A stretch of DNA of 57,496 nt from Candidatus Aminicenantota bacterium. GTDB taxonomy: Bacteria > Acidobacteriota > Aminicenantia > Aminicenantales > UBA4085. The notes below the pieces were generated by a model that made no database searches, had not been told where the DNA came from, and saw only the letters and a list, made by a program, of their open reading frames with translations. Below are positions 51,395-57,496 of this stretch, one piece after another (positions within the stretch are counted from its first letter, which is position 1; every line of letters begins with the position of its first letter). The stretch is taken from contig JAUYDS010000122.1 in assembly GCA_030691735.1 (NCBI GenBank), positions 1-57,496 on the forward strand. The letters run 5' to 3'. A program made the translations under genes and the position numbers.

Positions 51395-51438
51395 GCATGT
51401 TCTCCCAAAATCGATGGTTCGCTTATTTTACTTATTTT

Positions 51439-52284
51439 TCATTCCTCTGTCCAGAAGTCCGGATTGCCCAGAAGGAAACGCACGACCTGGAGATGGAGTC
51501 GGTGGCCGGCCTTGTGGGCGGTGAATCGGCCGGCAAGAGGCCGGCCGAGGAGGGCCAAGTCGCCGGCAAGGTCGAGGAGTTTGTGCCGGACGAATTCGTC
51601 GGGGAAGCGCAACGGACCGTTCATGACCCCCTCGGAATCCAGGACAACGGTGTTCTCGAACGACGCGCCGAGGGCCAATCCGCGGCCATGGAGCGCTTCG
51701 ACATCCTTGATGAAACCGAAGGTCCTGGCCGGAGCGACCTCGCGGGCGAAAGTCGCCGGCGTCAAAGACAGGCCGCGGCTTTGGCGGCCGATCGACGGAT
51801 GGGGATATTCGATGGTGTAGGCCAACCGGAGCCCTTCTCCGGCCGGCGCGGGCTCGACGATGACGGAAGCGCCGTTTTCCTCGATGGCGAACGGCTTGCG
51901 GATCTTGAGTACCGGGATGTTTCCCGACAGGGAGCGCGTGCCGCCCACTTCAAGGGCCCGGACGAAGGGCAGGGCGCTGCCGTCGAGGATCGGGATTTCG
52001 TCGGCGTCGAGTTCGACGACGACACTGGCGACGCCGTAGGCGAAAAGCGAGGCCAGCAGATGCTCGACGGTCTGGACCTTGAACCGGCGACCCTCGATCG
52101 CCATGCTGTTCAGCGCTTCGACCCGGCCGGGATCGACAGCCATTTCCAGACCGCCGAGGTCCTCGCGCCGGAAGACGATCTCCCCCCTGTTCGATGGCCG
52201 CAAGACCAGACGGACGGGTTTTCCCGAATGGACGCCGACTCCTTCGAGGCGGACTTCGTTCCGGATCGTTTTCTTCTGGGCCAT
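51439..52284 (-). CDS. lpxC: UDP-3-O-acyl-N-acetylglucosamine deacetylase
   Basis: 281 residues. Zinc ligands H75 (TVEHLLASL), H234 and D238 (FVRHKLLDLAGD) and catalytic H261 (KAGHRLH) and E74 are in place; GVGVHSG and ILDGSALPF also match. It catalyses the committed step of lipid A synthesis, which shows that the host makes LPS. First gene of lpxC-TPR-glmU-glmS. Confidence 0.96.
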   Translation of the reverse strand: MAQKKTIRNEVRLEGVGVHSGKPVRLVLRPSNRGEIVFRREDLGGLEMAVDPGRVEALNSMAIEGRRFKVQTVEHLLASLFAYGVASVVVELDADEIPILDGSALPFVRALEVGGTRSLSGNIPVLKIRKPFAIEENGASVIVEPAPAGEGLRLAYTIEYPHPSIGRQSRGLSLTPATFAREVAPARTFGFIKDVEALHGRGLALGASFENTVVLDSEGVMNGPLRFPDEFVRHKLLDLAGDLALLGRPLAGRFTAHKAGHRLHLQVVRFLLGNPDFWTEE

Positions 52285-52340
52285 GGGCGAACCTCCTTTC
52301 TATATTTTAGCTTAAAAAGGATTTATGTTAAAATCCCGGC

Positions 52341-53084
52341 ATGAGATCGCAGATTGAAGACCTCCTGAAAAAAGTCTACGAGAGGAAGATATCGCCGGAG
52401 GAAGCGCTCCACGCGTTGAAAGACTACCCCTACCAGGATTTGAGCTTCGCCAAGATCGACCATCACCGCGAACTAAGAAAAGGCTTCCCCGAGATCATCT
52501 ACGGCCTGGGCAAGACGGACGCGCAAATCCGGGACATCGCCAGGGAGATCGTCAAAAAAGGCGGCAGCCTGCTCATTACAAGGGTCGAAGCGCCCACATA
52601 TAAAAAGCTCAAAAAGAGCCTCCCCAAGGCAGGCTACAATCCCGCGGCAAAGACCGTTTTTCTCAAACAGCGGCCGCCCGCGGCCGGGAAGGGAAAGATC
52701 ATCGTCCTGACGGCCGGGACGTCGGACATTCCGGTCGCCGAGGAAGCCTACGTGACCTGCGATATGCTGGGCAATGATGTGGAGAGGATCTATGACGTCG
52801 GCGTCGCCGGGCTCCACCGCCTGCTGGGCGAATACGACAAGTTCAAGAGGGCTAAAGTCATCATCGCCGTCGCCGGGATGGAAGGAGCTCTGCCCAGCGT
52901 CGTCGCCGGCCTCGTTTCGGTCCCCGTCATCGCCGTCCCGACGAGCGTCGGCTATGGCGCGAGCTTCAAAGGATTGGCCGCCCTTCTGGCCATGCTCAAT
53001 TCCTGCCCCGGCGGGGTCGGCGTGGTCAACATCGACAACGGTTTCGGCGCCGCTTATCTGGCCAGCCTCATCAACCATTTATAG
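52341..53084 (+). CDS. larB: Nickel-pincer cofactor biosynthesis protein LarB
   Basis: 247 residues. The C-terminal AIR-carboxylase-like (PurE-like) domain is clear: VLTAGTSDIPVAEEA, YDVGVAGLHRLL, AVAGMEGALPSVVAGLV, PTSVGYGASFKGLAALLAMLNSC and NIDNGFGAAYLA. The N-terminal helical part (KISPEEALHALKDYPY) is also typical. LarB carboxylates and hydrolyses nicotinate adenine dinucleotide to start the pincer cofactor. larC and larE are not in the window. TAAAAT (52329-52334) lies only 6 nt before the ATG with no ribosome site. Confidence 0.94.
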   Translation: MRSQIEDLLKKVYERKISPEEALHALKDYPYQDLSFAKIDHHRELRKGFPEIIYGLGKTDAQIRDIAREIVKKGGSLLITRVEAPTYKKLKKSLPKAGYNPAAKTVFLKQRPPAAGKGKIIVLTAGTSDIPVAEEAYVTCDMLGNDVERIYDVGVAGLHRLLGEYDKFKRAKVIIAVAGMEGALPSVVAGLVSVPVIAVPTSVGYGASFKGLAALLAMLNSCPGGVGVVNIDNGFGAAYLASLINHL

Positions 53085-53158
53085 ATTGATGGACGGACAC
53101 AAGGGCTTGCCTTCCTTTTCTTATTTTCGATATTTATCGACTTTTTTTGGCGTTTTCC

Positions 53159-53187
53159 TTGACAAACAGGCCTGGGAAACCTATATT
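53159..53187 (+). promoter_or_regulatory. dnaG-rpoD promoter
   Basis: TTGACA (53159-53164), 17-nt spacer, TATATT (53182-53187), 37 nt ahead of the dnaG ATG. Confidence 0.7.
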
Positions 53188-53224
53188 TAACTAAACTTTG
53201 CGCAAATCCCGGTTACCCTAAACT

Positions 53225-54949
53225 ATGGAAATCGTCGATCAACTCCGGCAAATTGCCAATATCGTCGAGATCGCGTCCCAGTACACGACGCTCAGGCTGA
53301 GGGGACGCAAGCATGTCGGCCTCTGCCCTTTTCACGCCGAGAAAACACCTTCGTTCACCGTGGACGCGGAAAAGGGTCTCTATCACTGCTTCGGCTGCGG
53401 TGTCGGAGGCGACGTTTTCTCCCTAATCATGGAAAAGGAGAACCTGAGCTTCCCAGAGGCGCTCAAACACCTGGCCGAAAAATACAACGTTCCCCTTCCC
53501 GAACAGAGGAAGATCTCCCCCCAGGCACTGAAACTCGAAGAGCAGATTCTGAACGTCAACGAGTCGGCCCTGGCGCTCTTTAGGAAGAACCTTCTCAACA
53601 GTCAGGAAGGCAAGAACGCCCTCGAATACCTTAAAAAGCGCGACATCCCGGACAAGATCATCCAGGAGTTCAAGCTCGGCTACGCCTTGAACACCTGGGA
53701 CGCCCTCTCTTCATACTTCAAGAACAAGGGTGTCGCGACCGACCTCATCGAGAAGGCGGGCCTCGTTCTCCCGGGCCGCAAGCCCGGCGAGTTCTACGAC
53801 CGCTTCCGGGGCCGGGTCATCTTTCCCATCTTCACTCTGACCGGCAAGGTCGTCGGCTTCGGCGGCCGGACGCTGTTCAACCAGGAACCCAAGTACCTCA
53901 ACTCCCCGGATACGCCCGTCTATTCCAAAGGGCATCTCCTCTACGGGCTGAACTTCAGCAAGGACTCCATCCGAAACGCCGGCGAAACCATCCTCGTCGA
54001 AGGCTACACGGACTACCTGTCCCTCTATCTCTCCGGCTTCACCAACGTCGTCGCCTCGCTCGGGACGGCCCTCACCCCCCACCAGCTCGGCCTGGCCCAG
54101 CGGTTCGCCCCGAAGATCATCATCAATTACGACGGCGACACGGCGGGGCGGACGGCGGCCTTCCGGGCCGTCTCGCTCTGCTTCGAAAAAGGCCTGGAAA
54201 CCCATGTGGTCGTCCTGCCCAAAGACCTCGACCCTGACGGATTTATCAAGACGCAGGGCAAGGAGGAGTATGCCAAAACCCTCAAAGCCGCCGTCCCGGC
54301 CATGAAATTCGTCATCGACACCTCGGTCGAGGGAAAACGGATGAACGTCCCGGAGGTCAAAACGAAGGTCCTCCGCTCCATTCTGGCCGTCCTCGAGACC
54401 ATCCCCGACGCCATCGTCCGGAGTGAATACCTCAAGCAGGCCGCCGAGCACCTCTCCGTCGAGGAGTCCGTCCTGCGCGGCCTGTCGGTGCGGAAACCGG
54501 CCCCCAAAACGGAGGAGGAGACGGATCTGCTCCTGAACGCCGAAAAGCGGCTCCTCCAGATCCTGATCGAGAACAAAGAGCTCCGGCCTTATATTTTCGC
54601 CGAGGTCCGGGACGAGGATTTCGGGGGCTTGAAAAGCGAGCCGATTTTTAGGATAATACTGGATCATTTTAAAAAGGACAACGACCTCATTTTCCACGAG
54701 TTGCAAAAGGAGATCGGCCCTTCTCTCTCTCGGCAGCTCTCCCTAGCCCTGCTCGAGAAAGGGAATCCTCCGACCATCGAGGAAGCCCTCGGCTGTCTGT
54801 GCGCCCTTCAGAAAAGCTGCAAAGAGAGCGAACTGAAGAGGATCCAGGCCGAGCTGGCCCGCGAGGAAAAGAAGGGCGACCGGGATAAGGTCCGGGCGCT
54901 CCTGTTCCAGAAGCAGGACCTGACCAAGCAGATCCTGGCCTTGAAATGA
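53225..54949 (+). CDS. dnaG: DNA primase
   Basis: 574 residues. Zinc ribbon C34-x2-H37...C55-x2-C58 (CPFHAEKTPSF, YHCFGCGVGGD), the RNA-polymerase core domain with GRVIFPIFTLTGKVVGFGGR, and the TOPRIM motif ILVEGYTDYLSLYLSG with the metal site INYDGDTAGRTAAFRAV. The C-terminal helicase-binding part (about 435-574) is less conserved. It is followed by rpoD 72 nt on, the classical dnaG-rpoD macromolecular synthesis pair; rpsU is not in front. Confidence 0.96.
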   Translation: MEIVDQLRQIANIVEIASQYTTLRLRGRKHVGLCPFHAEKTPSFTVDAEKGLYHCFGCGVGGDVFSLIMEKENLSFPEALKHLAEKYNVPLPEQRKISPQALKLEEQILNVNESALALFRKNLLNSQEGKNALEYLKKRDIPDKIIQEFKLGYALNTWDALSSYFKNKGVATDLIEKAGLVLPGRKPGEFYDRFRGRVIFPIFTLTGKVVGFGGRTLFNQEPKYLNSPDTPVYSKGHLLYGLNFSKDSIRNAGETILVEGYTDYLSLYLSGFTNVVASLGTALTPHQLGLAQRFAPKIIINYDGDTAGRTAAFRAVSLCFEKGLETHVVVLPKDLDPDGFIKTQGKEEYAKTLKAAVPAMKFVIDTSVEGKRMNVPEVKTKVLRSILAVLETIPDAIVRSEYLKQAAEHLSVEESVLRGLSVRKPAPKTEEETDLLLNAEKRLLQILIENKELRPYIFAEVRDEDFGGLKSEPIFRIILDHFKKDNDLIFHELQKEIGPSLSRQLSLALLEKGNPPTIEEALGCLCALQKSCKESELKRIQAELAREEKKGDRDKVRALLFQKQDLTKQILALK

Positions 54950-55021
54950 CGGAGCGAGGGAACGGAATGACGGCCATGAAGGTAATAGATATGCGGCGAA
55001 TCCATCGTTTAGGAGCTCACG

Positions 55022-56665
<1,644 letters not shown>

Positions 56666-56748
56666 GGCCGGCACCCGATTCGGCTCCCCTCCCCCTTTGC
56701 CCCCTTTTCATTGACTCATCCATGGTTATCTGATATAAAAGGCAGGAA

Positions 56749-56820
56749 GGGCCTATAGCTCAGCGGTAGAGCTCCCGGCTCATAACCGGTTGGTCCCAGG
56801 TTCGAATCCTGGTAGGCCCA
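56749..56820 (+). tRNA. tRNA with CAU anticodon (elongator Met or lysidine-type Ile2)
   Basis: 72 nt without encoded CCA. Acceptor GGGCCTA (56749-56755) pairs with TAGGCCC (56813-56819), discriminator A. D arm GCTC/GAGC, anticodon loop CTCATAA, T arm CCAGG-TTCGAAT-CCTGG. The pure G-C start GGGCC rules against initiator tRNA (no mismatch at 1-72). The acceptor resembles bacterial tRNA-Ile, so an Ile2 (CAU modified to lysidine) is possible. Confidence 0.93.
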
Positions 56821-56840
56821 ATTGACCCAGAGGAAATGAT

Positions 56841-57496
56841 GTGGAAATCGCATTCGATAAGCTGATCAGGCTGCAAAATGTTGATATCGAAATAAATACG
56901 ATTTCCTCTCTTCTCGAAGCCATCCCCGGCAGAACCGAAGCCATCGACAACGAGATCAAGGCTGCGGCCGAGATCATCGCCCGGGCTAAGGAAAAGCTCG
57001 CCACCAACCAGAAAAAGCGCCGCGACTTGGAAGGCGAGGTCAAAGACATCAAGGGCCAAGCGGCCAAGTTCAAACGCCAGCTCAACGACGTCAAGACCAA
57101 CAAGGAATATACCGCTCTCCTCAAAGAGATCGAGGAAACCGATCACAAGGCCGACAAGGTCGAAGAGGGCATCATCCAAGAGATGATCGCCGCCGACGAC
57201 ATCGAAAAAGAGATCAAGGCGGCCACCGTCAAGAAGGCCGACGAGGAAGGCCGGCTTAAGAAGGACAAACAGGTCCTCTTCCAGGAGCAAAAGGATTTAG
57301 AAGCCAAGAAAGATATCCTGGTCGCGGAACGCCAGGGCATCCTCCCTTTGATCCCCCCCGATCAGATTAAGCTTTATAATCGGATCCGGGCGAAATTGAA
57401 CGGCGTGGCTTTGTCGCCGGTCACCGACGACTTCTGTTCGCTGTGCCAATTGCGCATCCGACCCCAGCTCGTGAACGATATCATGGAGATGAAGAA
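56841..57496 (+). CDS. Coiled-coil protein with C-terminal C4 zinc ribbon (truncated at window end)
   Basis: Starts at GTG 56841 with AGAGGAA upstream; an ATG a few bases earlier is out of frame. At least 218 residues: a long antiparallel coiled coil (from RLQNVDIEINTISSLLEAIPG, with VKTNKEYTALLKEIEE in the middle, the family hallmark) and the first zinc-ribbon Cys pair CSLCQLRIRPQLVN. The second Cys pair should follow beyond the window. This is the DUF164/zf-RING_7 family, implicated in some bacteria in nucleic-acid or chaperone-like roles; function here is unassigned. Confidence 0.9.
   Translation, partial: MEIAFDKLIRLQNVDIEINTISSLLEAIPGRTEAIDNEIKAAAEIIARAKEKLATNQKKRRDLEGEVKDIKGQAAKFKRQLNDVKTNKEYTALLKEIEETDHKADKVEEGIIQEMIAADDIEKEIKAATVKKADEEGRLKKDKQVLFQEQKDLEAKKDILVAERQGILPLIPPDQIKLYNRIRAKLNGVALSPVTDDFCSLCQLRIRPQLVNDIMEMK

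Noticed and set aside
56749..56820. Initiator tRNA-fMet
   Set aside because: The acceptor has a G1-C72 pair; initiators have a mismatch there.

Overview
The window (about 57.5 kb, GC-rich, roughly 60% by eye) is a chromosomal segment of a Gram-negative bacterium. Support for an outer membrane comes from lpxC, a TonB-dependent receptor with a carboxypeptidase-regulatory plug and a small beta-barrel protein. The mix of genes (Oar-like receptor, GH38 mannosidase, four-subunit 2-oxoglutarate:ferredoxin oxidoreductase, Etf with a membrane DUF224 partner, secreted InlB-repeat proteins, an ATP/ADP-translocase-type carrier) fits the Acidobacteriota/Aminicenantes neighbourhood best; this is an inference from gene content, since no 16S rRNA is present. 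The metabolism looks anaerobic or microaerobic, chemoorganotrophic and protein/sugar-degrading.

Layout. 1-3.6 kb: a P-loop protein N-terminus interrupted by a perfect inverted repeat, an MgtC-like membrane protein and a metal-chelate/corrinoid ABC importer. 3.7-11.4 kb: a fused fatty-acid kinase (DAK2+DegV), a membrane-embedded spermidine-synthase-like protein, and two convergent ArnT/PMT-type glycosyltransferases. 11.4-16.5 kb: two paralogous secreted InlB-repeat proteins flanking a small beta-barrel gene. 16.6-19.2 kb: an exported GH38 alpha-mannosidase. 19.4-24.1 kb: a tight operon for a succinate dehydrogenase/fumarate reductase with one small anchor, a Rieske protein, a b6-type cytochrome b and an Ala/Pro/Lys-rich membrane protein, with no cytochrome c. 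24.2-27.0 kb: korDABC. 27.0-31.9 kb: an accessory region with REP-like palindromes, an InlB-repeat metalloprotease followed by a decayed beta-barrel gene, and a nucleotide carrier. 31.95-36.95 kb: etfB-etfA-DUF224 membrane oxidoreductase, visibly lower in GC and enclosed by a 29-bp direct repeat. 37-40.1 kb: argR-argG-argH. 40.2-47.5 kb: an acylating aldehyde dehydrogenase, a dikinase-like protein of unusual architecture and an Oar-type TonB receptor. 47.6-52.3 kb: lpxC-TPR-glmU-glmS (envelope precursors). 52.3-57.5 kb: larB, dnaG, rpoD, a CAU tRNA and a truncated zinc-ribbon/coiled-coil protein.

How it fits together. KorDABC would reduce ferredoxin while oxidising 2-oxoglutarate; Sdh and the Rieske/cytochrome b pair link succinate to the quinone pool; the Etf/DUF224 set would feed acyl-CoA electrons to the same pool. 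GH38, the InlB-repeat proteins and the TonB receptor point to extracellular polymer use and surface display.

The most promising undescribed item is the repeated pairing of an exported InlB-repeat protein sharing a C-terminal domain of about 95 residues with a small outer-membrane beta-barrel gene immediately downstream. It occurs at two loci about 13 kb apart, one of them decayed. Other notable items are the dikinase-like protein with a new C-terminal half, the 29-bp direct repeats around the etf operon, palindromic elements lying in frame inside coding regions, and several genes whose -10 element sits so close to the ATG that their mRNAs are probably leaderless.
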